Of a stretch of 39,347 bases of DNA, positions 1-8,058 are shown piece after piece (position 1 is the first letter of the stretch; each line of letters starts with the position of its first letter). The DNA is from Streptomyces torulosus. GTDB taxonomy: Bacteria; Actinomycetota; Actinomycetes; Streptomycetales; Streptomycetaceae. The stretch covers positions 1 through 39,347 of the forward strand of contig NZ_LIRK01000348.1 in the NCBI RefSeq assembly GCF_001419765.1. Reading direction: 5' to 3'. Position numbers and translations under genes: made by a program. Below the pieces are notes generated by a model. The model was not told where the DNA came from. It worked only from the letters and a program-made list of their open reading frames with translations, and did no database searches.

Positions 1-942
<942 letters not shown>

Positions 943-971
943 AGCGTGGGCCGGTGAAAGGACGCGTCACC

Positions 972-2354
972 ATGCCGAAGACCGCATTGCTCCGGCCGAG
1001 CAGCGACAGGGGCGCCGCCGACCTGATGACCTCGCTCGCGGGACTGCTGCGCGACTGGCTGCCCCGGCAGCGCTGGTTCGCCGGCAAGGACCGGCCGGTC
1101 ACGGACCTCACGCTGCTGTCCATGACGGAGCTGTATCCGGGATGTCTGCATCTCCTGGTGCACACCGGTCATGCCGGTCACAGCAGTCACGGCGGGGTGC
1201 CGGCTCCCGGCGGCACTCCCCCGGCCGGCGACTGCTACCAACTGCTGCTCGGCGTACGGGACCATCCGGCGCCGCGCCTGGGCCGGGCCCTCATCGGGCA
1301 GGTGCAGGAGGGTCCGCTCGCGGGGCACACGGTCTACGACGCGCTGTACGACCCCCGGTCGGCGCACCTGCTGCTGGAGCGGCTGCGGAACCCCGGCGCG
1401 GCGGGCCCGCTGCGCTTCGAGGCGGATCCGTCGGCGCACGTACCGGCCGGGCTGGCGCCGCGGCTGCTGGACGCCGAGCAGTCCAACTCGTCGCTGGTGT
1501 ACGGCGACGCGTTCATCCTGAAGGTGTTCCGGCGCATCCAGCCCGGCGTCAATCCCGATCTGGAGGTACCCGGCGCGCTGGCGGGCCAGGGCTGCGGCCG
1601 GGTACCGGCGCCGGTGGCGTGGTTCCGGACGACCCGTCCGTTCGCGGCGACCCTCGGTGTGCTCCAGCCGTTCCTGCCCGACGCCTCCGACGGCTGGACG
1701 CTGGCGCTGGGCGCGCTCGCCGCCGGCGACGACTTCACGGCGCAGGCCCGTGAACTGGGGCGGGCCACGGCGGAGGTGCACCTCGCGCTGGCGTCGGCCT
1801 TCCCCGCCGGGGAGCACGACGAGAACGCGCGGACGGCGGCCGCGATGACCGAGCGGCTCGACGCGGCGGCGCGCAGTGTGCCGGCGCTGCGGCCGTACGT
1901 GCCCGGGCTGCGGACCGCGTTCCGTGCGCTGCTCACCTGCGATGCCGGGCCACCCGCACAGCGCATCCACGGCGATCTGCACCTCGGCCAGGTGCTGCGG
2001 GCCGGCCGGGAGTGGTTCGTCATCGACTTCGAGGGCGAGCCGTCCCGTCCGCTCGCCGAGCGGTGCGGCGCCCAGTCCCCGGTGCGGGACATCGCGGGGA
2101 TGCTGCGCTCCTTCGACTACGCCGCCCGGCAGCGACGACCCTGGCGCCCTGAGTGGGCGCGCCTGTGCCGTGAGGCGTACTGCGCGGGCTATGCCGCCCG
2201 CGCCGGCTGGGACCCGCGCAAGAAGCACGGTCTGCTGCGCGCGTATGAGACCGACCGGGCCGTGTACGAGGTTCTGTACGAGGCACGGCACCGACCCGAC
2301 TGGCTCCCCGTACCGATGGCGGCGATCGAGCGTCTCGCCGTAAGAGGAGGCTGA
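972..2354 (+). CDS. pep2: Maltokinase (Pep2/Mak family)
   Basis: This 460-residue cytoplasmic kinase phosphorylates maltose to maltose 1-phosphate with ATP, linking TreS to the GlgE pathway. The N-terminal cap contains LRDWLPRQRWFAGKDR, a maltokinase hallmark. The aminoglycoside-phosphotransferase-like core carries the catalytic loop IHGDLHLGQVL (Asp335) and the metal-binding DFEGEPSRPLAER (Asp352). The frame extends upstream to a TTG at 939 and a GTG at 954, but ATG 972 is chosen because AAAGGA lies about 9 bases before it. It begins 29 bases after treS and ends 4 bases before glgB, so the three genes are almost certainly co-transcribed. Length is normal for Streptomyces. Confidence 0.93.
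   Translation: MPKTALLRPSSDRGAADLMTSLAGLLRDWLPRQRWFAGKDRPVTDLTLLSMTELYPGCLHLLVHTGHAGHSSHGGVPAPGGTPPAGDCYQLLLGVRDHPAPRLGRALIGQVQEGPLAGHTVYDALYDPRSAHLLLERLRNPGAAGPLRFEADPSAHVPAGLAPRLLDAEQSNSSLVYGDAFILKVFRRIQPGVNPDLEVPGALAGQGCGRVPAPVAWFRTTRPFAATLGVLQPFLPDASDGWTLALGALAAGDDFTAQARELGRATAEVHLALASAFPAGEHDENARTAAAMTERLDAAARSVPALRPYVPGLRTAFRALLTCDAGPPAQRIHGDLHLGQVLRAGREWFVIDFEGEPSRPLAERCGAQSPVRDIAGMLRSFDYAARQRRPWRPEWARLCREAYCAGYAARAGWDPRKKHGLLRAYETDRAVYEVLYEARHRPDWLPVPMAAIERLAVRGG
2346..2350 (+). promoter_or_regulatory. Ribosome binding site of glgB inside the end of pep2
   Basis: GGAGG lies 8 bases before the GTG start of glgB and overlaps the last codons of pep2, whose stop is at 2352-2354. It fixes the glgB start at 2359 and suggests translational coupling of the two genes. 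Confidence 0.75.
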
Positions 2355-2358
2355 AGCA

Positions 2359-4596
2359 GTGGCCCTGCGCGACATCACTCCCCCCGAGTCGGCCGGTCCG
2401 CCGCCGCACCCGCCGGGCACCTTCGCGGGTGCCCCTCCCCTGTCCGCCGAGGACCGGGGACGGCTGCTGGCGGGCGCCCACCACGACCCGCACTCCCTGC
2501 TGGGCGCGCACCCGGTGCCCGGTGGGATCGCCGTCCGGGCGCTGCGGCCGTACGCGCACGCCGTGCGGGTCGTCATCGACGGGGTGCGCACGTACCTCTC
2601 GTCGGAGGGCGACGGTCTCTTCGCGGGGGTGGTGCCGCTCGACGCGATCCCCGACTACACGCTGCTGGTGTCGTACGAGGACGCCGACCTGGAGATCCAC
2701 GACCCGTACCGGTTCCTTCCGGCGCTCGGCGACCTGGATCTGCATCTCATCCGTGAGGGCCGCCACGAGCAGTTGTGGAAGGCGCTGGGTGCCGAACCGA
2801 TGGTCCACCAGGGTGTGGCCGGCACCCGATTCACGGTGTGGGCGCCCAACGCGCAAGGGGTGCGGGTCGCCGGGGACTTCGGCTGCTGGGACGGTACGGC
2901 GTTCCCGATGCGGTCACTGGGGTCGTCCGGGGTGTGGGAGCTGTTCCTGCCGGGCGTCGGTGAGGGCGCCCGGTACAAGTTCGAGATCACCTCACGGCAC
3001 GGGCACCGTCTCCTCAAGGCCGACCCCATGGCACGGCAGGCGGAGGTGCCGCCCGCGACGGCGTCCGTGGTGACGGTCTCGCACCACGAGTGGGGCGACG
3101 CGGAGTGGATGGCGCGGCGCGGCGACACCCCGGTGCACGAGGCACCGTTCTCCGTGTACGAGGTCCATCTGCCCTCCTGGAAACCGGGGTTGACGTACCG
3201 TCAGCTGGCCGAGGAGCTTCCGGCGTATGTGAGGGACCTGGGTTTCACGCATGTGGAGTTCATGCCGGTCTCCCAGCACCCGTTCAGCGGGTCCTGGGGC
3301 TACCAGGTCACCGGGTTCTACGCGCCCACGGCCCGGCTCGGCGGCCCGGACGACCTGAAGCATCTGATCGACTCCCTGCACCGGGCGGGGATCGGCGTGA
3401 TCATGGACTGGGTCCCGGCGCACTTCCCCAAGGACGACTGGGCGCTGGCCCGCTTCGACGGGGAGCCGCTGTACGAGCCCTGGGACTGGCGGCGGGCCGA
3501 GCATCCGGACTGGGGGACCTACGAGTTCGACTTCGGGCGCACGGAGGTCCGCAACTTCCTCGTCGCGAACGCCGTGTACTGGTGCGAGGAGTTCCACGTC
3601 GACGGTCTGCGGGTGGACGCGGTCGCGTCGATGCTCTACCTCGACTACTCGCGTGACTCCGGCCAGTGGTCGCCGAATGTGTTCGGCGGACGTGAGGACC
3701 TTGACGCGGTGGCCTTCCTCCAGGAGATGAACGCGACCGTGTACCGGCGGGCACCGGGCGTGGTGACCATCGCGGAGGAGTCCACGGCCTGGGACGGCGT
3801 GACCCGGCCGACCGACGGCGGCGGGCTGGGCTTCGGCCTGAAGTGGAACATGGGCTGGATGCACGACTCCCTCGGTTACATGGCGAAGGAGCCGGTGCAC
3901 CGCAAGTACCACCACAACGAGATGACGTTCTCGATGGTGTACGCGTACAGCGAGAACTATGTGCTGCCGATCTCGCACGACGAGGTGGTGCACGGCAAGC
4001 AGGCGCTGGTGTCGAAGATGCCGGGCGACTGGTGGCAGCGGCGGGCGAACCACCGCGCCTATCTCGGCTTCATGTGGGCGCACCCCGGCAAGCAGCTCCT
4101 CTTCATGGGGCAGGAGTTCGCCCAGGGCGGCGAATGGTCCGAGCCGCACGGCCCCGACTGGTGGCTCCTCGACCCCGGGTACGGCGCGGAGCCCGATCAC
4201 CGGGGTGTGCGGGACCTGGTCCGTGATCTGAACACGCTCTACCGGGGCACCCCGGCGCTCTGGCAGCGCGACAGTGATCCGGCGGGGTTCCAGTGGGTGA
4301 AGGGCGACGCCGCCGAGGACAACGTCTTCGCGTTCCTGCGGCTCGCCGCGGACGGCACCCCGCTGCTGTCCGTCTCCAACCTCAGCCCCGTGGTCCGCCA
4401 CGACTACAGTCTGGGGGCGCCCGGCGACGTCTCCGCCTGGCAGGAGGTCCTCAACACCGACGCCGCCGTCTACGGAGGCGGTGACGTCGTCAACCCCGAC
4501 CCGGTGAAGGCCGAGCCCGCCCCCTACGACGGCCGTCCGGCCACGCTCCGGCTGACCCTGCCGCCGCTGGCGACGATCTGGCTCAAGCCCGTGTAG
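2359..4596 (+). CDS. glgB: 1,4-alpha-glucan branching enzyme (GH13)
   Basis: GlgB makes alpha-1,6 branches in glycogen or in the alpha-glucan built by GlgE. The 745-residue protein has the usual order: an N-terminal extension and CBM48-type module (around residues 30-260, including FTVWAPNAQGVRVAGDF), the GH13 barrel, and a C-terminal beta domain. The catalytic residues are visible: nucleophile Asp420 in DGLRVDAVASMLY, acid/base Glu473 in VTIAEESTAW, and the third acid Asp541 in ISHDEVVHGK. GTG at 2359 is chosen from the GGAGG 8 bases upstream. It ends the treS-pep2-glgB run. No terminator is obvious in the 56 bases before the MarR gene. Confidence 0.96.
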   Translation: MALRDITPPESAGPPPHPPGTFAGAPPLSAEDRGRLLAGAHHDPHSLLGAHPVPGGIAVRALRPYAHAVRVVIDGVRTYLSSEGDGLFAGVVPLDAIPDYTLLVSYEDADLEIHDPYRFLPALGDLDLHLIREGRHEQLWKALGAEPMVHQGVAGTRFTVWAPNAQGVRVAGDFGCWDGTAFPMRSLGSSGVWELFLPGVGEGARYKFEITSRHGHRLLKADPMARQAEVPPATASVVTVSHHEWGDAEWMARRGDTPVHEAPFSVYEVHLPSWKPGLTYRQLAEELPAYVRDLGFTHVEFMPVSQHPFSGSWGYQVTGFYAPTARLGGPDDLKHLIDSLHRAGIGVIMDWVPAHFPKDDWALARFDGEPLYEPWDWRRAEHPDWGTYEFDFGRTEVRNFLVANAVYWCEEFHVDGLRVDAVASMLYLDYSRDSGQWSPNVFGGREDLDAVAFLQEMNATVYRRAPGVVTIAEESTAWDGVTRPTDGGGLGFGLKWNMGWMHDSLGYMAKEPVHRKYHHNEMTFSMVYAYSENYVLPISHDEVVHGKQALVSKMPGDWWQRRANHRAYLGFMWAHPGKQLLFMGQEFAQGGEWSEPHGPDWWLLDPGYGAEPDHRGVRDLVRDLNTLYRGTPALWQRDSDPAGFQWVKGDAAEDNVFAFLRLAADGTPLLSVSNLSPVVRHDYSLGAPGDVSAWQEVLNTDAAVYGGGDVVNPDPVKAEPAPYDGRPATLRLTLPPLATIWLKPV

Positions 4597-4640
4597 ATCC
4601 CGGCGTGAACTGCGCGGACGGCCTCCCCCGCACCCTCTGT

Positions 4641-4652
4641 TACCGTGCACAT
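4641..4652 (+). promoter_or_regulatory. Possible -10 element for a leaderless marR-type gene
   Basis: TACCGT at 4641-4646 is followed by exactly six bases and then the ATG at 4653. No Shine-Dalgarno sequence is present. This is the geometry of a leaderless transcript starting at the A of ATG. No convincing -35 hexamer is seen, so this is tentative. Confidence 0.35.
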
Positions 4653-5051
4653 ATGGCAGCGAACACGGCCGATGCCCGGCTCGAGGAGCGGTGGCGGGAC
4701 ATCCTCGCGGTGCACGCCCGCACGATGTGCGAGATCGACCGCGCGCTGCATCCGCACGGCCTCGGGGCCAGCGACTTCGAGGTGCTGGACGTCCTCGCGT
4801 CCGGGCTCGCCGCCGCGGACGCGGACGACCACTGCCGGGTGCAGAACATCGCGGGGAAGGTCCACCTCAGTCAGAGCGCCCTGTCCCGGCTGATCGCACG
4901 GCTGGAGAAGGACGGCCTGGTCACGCGCTCGGTCTGCGCCGAGGACCGGCGCGGGGTGCGGGTCGCGCTCACCGACAAGGGGCGCTCGCTGCACTCCGAG
5001 GTGCTGCCCCTGCAGCGCGACGTCCTGGCCAGGACGCTGCGCGGCGACTGA
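4653..5051 (+). CDS. MarR-family transcriptional regulator
   Basis: This 132-residue winged-helix protein has the MarR pattern: an N-terminal dimerisation helix (RDILAVHARTMCEIDRAL), a helix-turn-helix with VHLSQSALSRLIARLEKDGLV, and the wing CAEDRRGVRVALTDKGR. The C-terminal dimerisation helix is short compared with usual MarR proteins of about 140-150 residues. The frame could extend to GTG 4605, but ATG 4653 is preferred because homology-type sequence begins there and a -10-like hexamer sits at leaderless distance. The target is unknown. It stands alone between glgB and a convergent gene, so it may act on itself or on distant genes. Confidence 0.85.
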   Translation: MAANTADARLEERWRDILAVHARTMCEIDRALHPHGLGASDFEVLDVLASGLAAADADDHCRVQNIAGKVHLSQSALSRLIARLEKDGLVTRSVCAEDRRGVRVALTDKGRSLHSEVLPLQRDVLARTLRGD

Positions 5052-5133
5052 CGCCGGCCGGTGCGGCGCCCTCTCCCGGGAAGGGGCTGCGAGGTCCGTG
5101 CACGCCTCGGGCCCCCTCCCTGGACGGTGGAGG

Positions 5134-5553
5134 TCAGAAGTCGTGCCCTCCCAGCAGGGTGCCCACGTCATGGGCGTCGAGGGTCAGGCCGTACGGTGAG
5201 CCGGCGTCGATGGTCAGGGACAGATCGCTGTCGGGCCACTGGGAGGCGAGGGCCCCGAGCGGTACCAGACGGTAGCGGGAGACGAACGGCAGCAGCTCGG
5301 CCATCGCCGGCTCCGAGGTGAACACCGGGACGACCTGTTCGCCTCCGGGCTGCTCCAGGACGGGCAGCGCCACGGCCGTGGGGTCGTTCAGGGCAGCGTC
5401 GTCGGCGTCGTCCGGCACGGGGACCAGGACGTCGCTTCCGGCCAGGGTGTCCAGCGCGGCCGTGTCGCCGTTGTCGAGGGCGAGGGCGGTCAGCGCCTGC
5501 TGGGCCGGTGTGGCGTCCTGGGGCGCGGGATGGTTGTTGGCGGGTATGTCCAT
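5134..5553 (-). CDS. SseB N-terminal-domain family protein
   Basis: This 139-residue acidic cytoplasmic protein fits the small SseB-like proteins common in Streptomyces. The recognisable order is an N-terminal helix (ATPAQQALTALALDNGD), a strand with SDVLVPVPDD, then VALPVLEQPGG followed by VVPVFTSEPAM, and a C-terminal segment with LSLTIDAGSPYGLTLDAHDVGTL. The ATG at 5553 is chosen because an AGGGA motif lies about 7 bases upstream; the longer upstream frame is low-complexity Arg/Pro sequence and unlikely to be translated. The family was named after a type III secretion protein, but no such system is seen here and the function is unknown. It faces the MarR gene tail to tail. Confidence 0.8.
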   Translation of the reverse strand: MDIPANNHPAPQDATPAQQALTALALDNGDTAALDTLAGSDVLVPVPDDADDAALNDPTAVALPVLEQPGGEQVVPVFTSEPAMAELLPFVSRYRLVPLGALASQWPDSDLSLTIDAGSPYGLTLDAHDVGTLLGGHDF

Positions 5554-5704
5554 TGGAAGATCCCTGATAGTGGGGACGGGCCGCCCGGACAAGATCCGTA
5601 CCGGGCGCGACGCCCCTCGCGTACCCGATCCACGGACAGCCATTCCTGCGCCCCGCCGACGCCCCGCCGATGCCGGTGCTGCGGACGGGGCGCAGGCGAG
5701 CACC

Positions 5705-5917
5705 TCACTTCGGACACGGTCCGTCGGCACCGACCCAGCCGGAGCCGTTCAGCACGCACACCCGCAGCTTGCCCTCGCCGGGCGCGGACACGGCGAGCCT
5801 GCCGTCGGTGACGGTCCTGACATCGCCGGTGACGGCGTCACGGTAGGTGCCGTTCGGGACGCCGGTGAAGGTGGCGGCGCCGGTGACGGTGACCAGGGCG
5901 AAGCTGTCCGTCGCCCC
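5705..5917 (-). pseudogene. Remnant of a secreted alpha-amylase (C-terminal beta domain only)
   Basis: The last 70 codons before the TGA at 5705-5707 read as the end of an alpha-amylase: ATDSFALVTVTGAATFTGVP, then GTYRDAVTGDVRTVTDG, then LRVCVLNGSGWVGADGPCPK. This matches the C-terminal beta-sandwich (Aamy_C type) of bacterial secreted amylases, which commonly ends in a VLNGPGKVG-like motif. Upstream (above about 5917) the frame loses resemblance and turns into Arg/Ala/Pro-rich sequence, and no catalytic barrel, start or signal peptide is present. I read it as the 3' remnant left by a deletion. The homology is by eye, so the left boundary is approximate. Confidence 0.55.
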
Positions 5918-6073
5918 GACGGTGCAGCGGCGTGCGGATGCCGCACCAGTGGCGGGGAGAGGGTCGTGGCGCAAGGGGAGGCCGCGGAAGGGGCGCGCAC
6001 GGCGGGCAACCGCATCGAGGCGTCGGGCGGCGGGTGGGACCGGCGGGTGAGAATCGACCAGTAGTGGTGACCG

Positions 6074-6115
6074 GCGCCCACGCGCCCGCCGAGGCGCTCC
6101 GCCTAGCGTGGGCGC
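6074..6115 (+). promoter_or_regulatory. Inverted repeat overlapping a probable leaderless promoter of the fucosidase gene
   Basis: GCGCCCACGC (6074-6083) and GCGTGGGCGC (6106-6115) are a perfect 10-base inverted repeat with a 22-base spacer, ending directly at the ATG of the GH29 gene. Inside the right arm region, TAGCGT (6104-6109) is followed by six bases and the ATG, the spacing expected of a -10 box for a leaderless message. A repressor bound here would cover the -10 and start site. Confidence 0.4.
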
Positions 6116-7405
6116 ATGACCATGCAACCCTGGTTTCCCGCCGCCAAGCTGGGCATCTTCCTCCACTACGGCATCTACGCCGTGGACGGGGTGCCCGAGT
6201 CCTGGTCCTTCTACTGGGGCGAGGTGACGCACGAGCACTACATGAAACAGCTCGACGGCTTCACCGCCTCCCGCTACGACCCGCGGGCCTGGGCCGACCT
6301 GTTCGCCCGCGTCGGCGCGCGGTACGCGGTGCTCACCGCCCGGCACCACGACGGTGTCGCCCTGTGGGACACCGCGCAGGGCGACCTGAGTGTGGTCCGG
6401 CGGAGCCCGGCGGGCCGGGACCTGGTCGCCGGGTACGTCGACGCGCTGCGCGAGCGCGGCCTGAAGGTCGGCCTCTACTACTCGCACTCCGACTGGAGCC
6501 ACCCGGACTACGCGAGCCTCCGCCACCCCGACATCGAGCGGTGGCCGCAGAGCCACCCCGGTGGCAACGACGCCAACCCGTACTCCCATGCCGCGCCCGG
6601 CCAGGAGGACCCCGCCGCCTGGGACCGCTTCCTCGCCTACCGCGACGCCCAGGTGGGTGAGCTGGTCGAGCGCTTCCGCCCCGACCTGCTCTGGTTCGAC
6701 GGCGAGTGGGAACGCACCGAACAGCAGTGGCGGATCGAGGAGTTGGCCCGGCTGATCCTCGCGGAGAACCCGGACACCGTCCTCAACGCCCGCATGCTGA
6801 GCCACGGCGACTACGCCACCCCGGAGCAGGGCGTGCCGCTCGAAGCACCCGACGGCCCGTGGGAGTTGTGCCTCACCGTCAACGACTCATGGGGCTTCCA
6901 GCACCACGACGACAACCACAAGTCGGTGCGCCAACTGGTGCGCTACTTCACCGAGACGATCGGCATGGGCGGCAATCTGCTGCTGGACGTCGGGCCCCGC
7001 GAGGACGGGACGATCACCGACGAGCAGATCGAGCGGCTGGAGGGGCTCGGCACGTGGATCGGCCGCCACTCCGACGCCGTGTACGGCACGGTCGCCGGGC
7101 TGCCCGCGGGGCATCACTACGGCCCCAGCACGCTCTCCGCGGACCGGCGCACCCTGTATCTGATGTGCTTCGACGTGCCGCGCGAGTCCGTGGCGGTCCG
7201 GGGACTGCGCAACCGGGTCACCCGGGTCACCGTCCTCGGCACGGGCACCGAACTGGACCACCGGGTGATCGGCGGCCTCGACGCGGTGCCCGGCGTGACC
7301 TGGATCGACGCCCCCGACGAGGCCGACCTCGACCCGTACGCGACGGTGCTCGCCGTCGAACTCGACGGGGAACTGGACCTCTACCGGGGCGCGGGGCGCG
7401 ACTGA
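6116..7405 (+). CDS. GH29 alpha-L-fucosidase family protein
   Basis: This 429-residue glycoside hydrolase should release alpha-L-fucose from glycans. The GH29 barrel is clear: WFPAAKLGIFLHYGIYAVDG at the N-terminus, ARYAVLTARHHDGVALWD, the GLKVGLYYSHSDWSHPDY segment, the nucleophile region DLLWFDGEWE (Asp195), then GGNLLLDVGPREDGTI. There is no signal peptide, so the enzyme is predicted to be cytoplasmic and to act on imported oligosaccharides, unlike many secreted fucosidases. ATG 6116 is chosen over the in-frame ATG at 6122 because of the leaderless promoter geometry; no Shine-Dalgarno sequence is present. Its 3' end overlaps the convergent isochorismatase gene by 25 bases. Confidence 0.88.
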   Translation: MTMQPWFPAAKLGIFLHYGIYAVDGVPESWSFYWGEVTHEHYMKQLDGFTASRYDPRAWADLFARVGARYAVLTARHHDGVALWDTAQGDLSVVRRSPAGRDLVAGYVDALRERGLKVGLYYSHSDWSHPDYASLRHPDIERWPQSHPGGNDANPYSHAAPGQEDPAAWDRFLAYRDAQVGELVERFRPDLLWFDGEWERTEQQWRIEELARLILAENPDTVLNARMLSHGDYATPEQGVPLEAPDGPWELCLTVNDSWGFQHHDDNHKSVRQLVRYFTETIGMGGNLLLDVGPREDGTITDEQIERLEGLGTWIGRHSDAVYGTVAGLPAGHHYGPSTLSADRRTLYLMCFDVPRESVAVRGLRNRVTRVTVLGTGTELDHRVIGGLDAVPGVTWIDAPDEADLDPYATVLAVELDGELDLYRGAGRD

Positions 7406-8058
7406 GCGAGGACCTCGTCGACGGTCACCACCCGCACCAGGGGCCGGTACAGGCCCAGTACGTGCAGGGCCTTGGCGTGGGAGTCGTCGTCGGCGCCGGC
7501 GCAGGCGTCGGCGACCACCAGCACCTCGACCCCGGCGTCGGCGGCGGCGAGGGCGGTGGACAGCACACAGCAGTCGGTGCTGACCCCGGCCAGGACCAGG
7601 CGCCCGTCCCCGCCGAGGCGGGCGGCGAGGTCCGGGCCCCATTTGCCGAAGGTGGGCGCGTCCAGGAGGTGGCGTGCGCCACCGGTGTGGCCCTCCGAGA
7701 AGTCGTCGACCAGGTGCCAGAGCGGGGCGTCGGCCGGCCGCAGGGCGAAGGTCCACCGGTCGTAGTACGCCCGCCAGGCGCCCTCGGGGTGCTCCGGCGC
7801 GATGAAGCGGGTGAACACGACGCGGTCGCCGAACGCCGGCAACAGGCGCCGCACCCCGGCCGCGGCCTCGTCGAAGCGGGGCGCGGCCCAGGGGCTGTCC
7901 GGTTCGGCGAAGACCCGCTGCATGTCGATGACGGCGAGCAGACCGGGCGGGGCGTCGGGGAGGTCGTGGGGCGACTCCGCGGGCAGGGCGTCCGGGGCGC
8001 CGTGGGACGGGTCCGTGAGCGGGGCGTCCGGGGCGCCGTGGGACGGGTTCGTGGTCAT
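7381..8058 (-). CDS. Isochorismatase-family cysteine hydrolase
   Basis: This 225-residue enzyme has the isochorismatase/nicotinamidase fold. The triad is visible: Asp45 in LLAVIDMQRVF, Lys139 in FGKWGPDL, and the nucleophile in TDCCVLSTALAAADAGVEV (Cys164 by the usual CV position, next to Cys163). The first ~38 residues are an extra Pro/Ala/Asp-rich segment with a duplicated PSHGAPDA unit, encoded by a 27-base DNA repeat. It overlaps the permease gene by ATGA, so uptake and hydrolysis are coupled. Likely substrates are amides or ureido compounds related to nucleobase or hydantoin breakdown, inferred from the neighbour. Isochorismate itself is unlikely because no siderophore genes are nearby. 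Confidence 0.87.
   Translation of the reverse strand: MTTNPSHGAPDAPLTDPSHGAPDALPAESPHDLPDAPPGLLAVIDMQRVFAEPDSPWAAPRFDEAAAGVRRLLPAFGDRVVFTRFIAPEHPEGAWRAYYDRWTFALRPADAPLWHLVDDFSEGHTGGARHLLDAPTFGKWGPDLAARLGGDGRLVLAGVSTDCCVLSTALAAADAGVEVLVVADACAGADDDSHAKALHVLGLYRPLVRVVTVDEVLAQSRPAPR
7986..8048. repeat. 27-base direct repeat inside the isochorismatase gene
   Basis: A 27-base unit beginning GGGCGTCCGGGGCGCCGTGG occurs at 7986-8012 and identically at 8022-8048. The period is 36 bases (12 codons), so it duplicates a peptide in frame in the N-terminal extension. It looks like a recent tandem duplication. Confidence 0.85.

Noticed and set aside
5115..5133. CCTCC/GGAGG hairpin between the convergent MarR and SseB genes
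   Set aside because: Only 5 base pairs with a 9-base loop; too weak to call a terminator.
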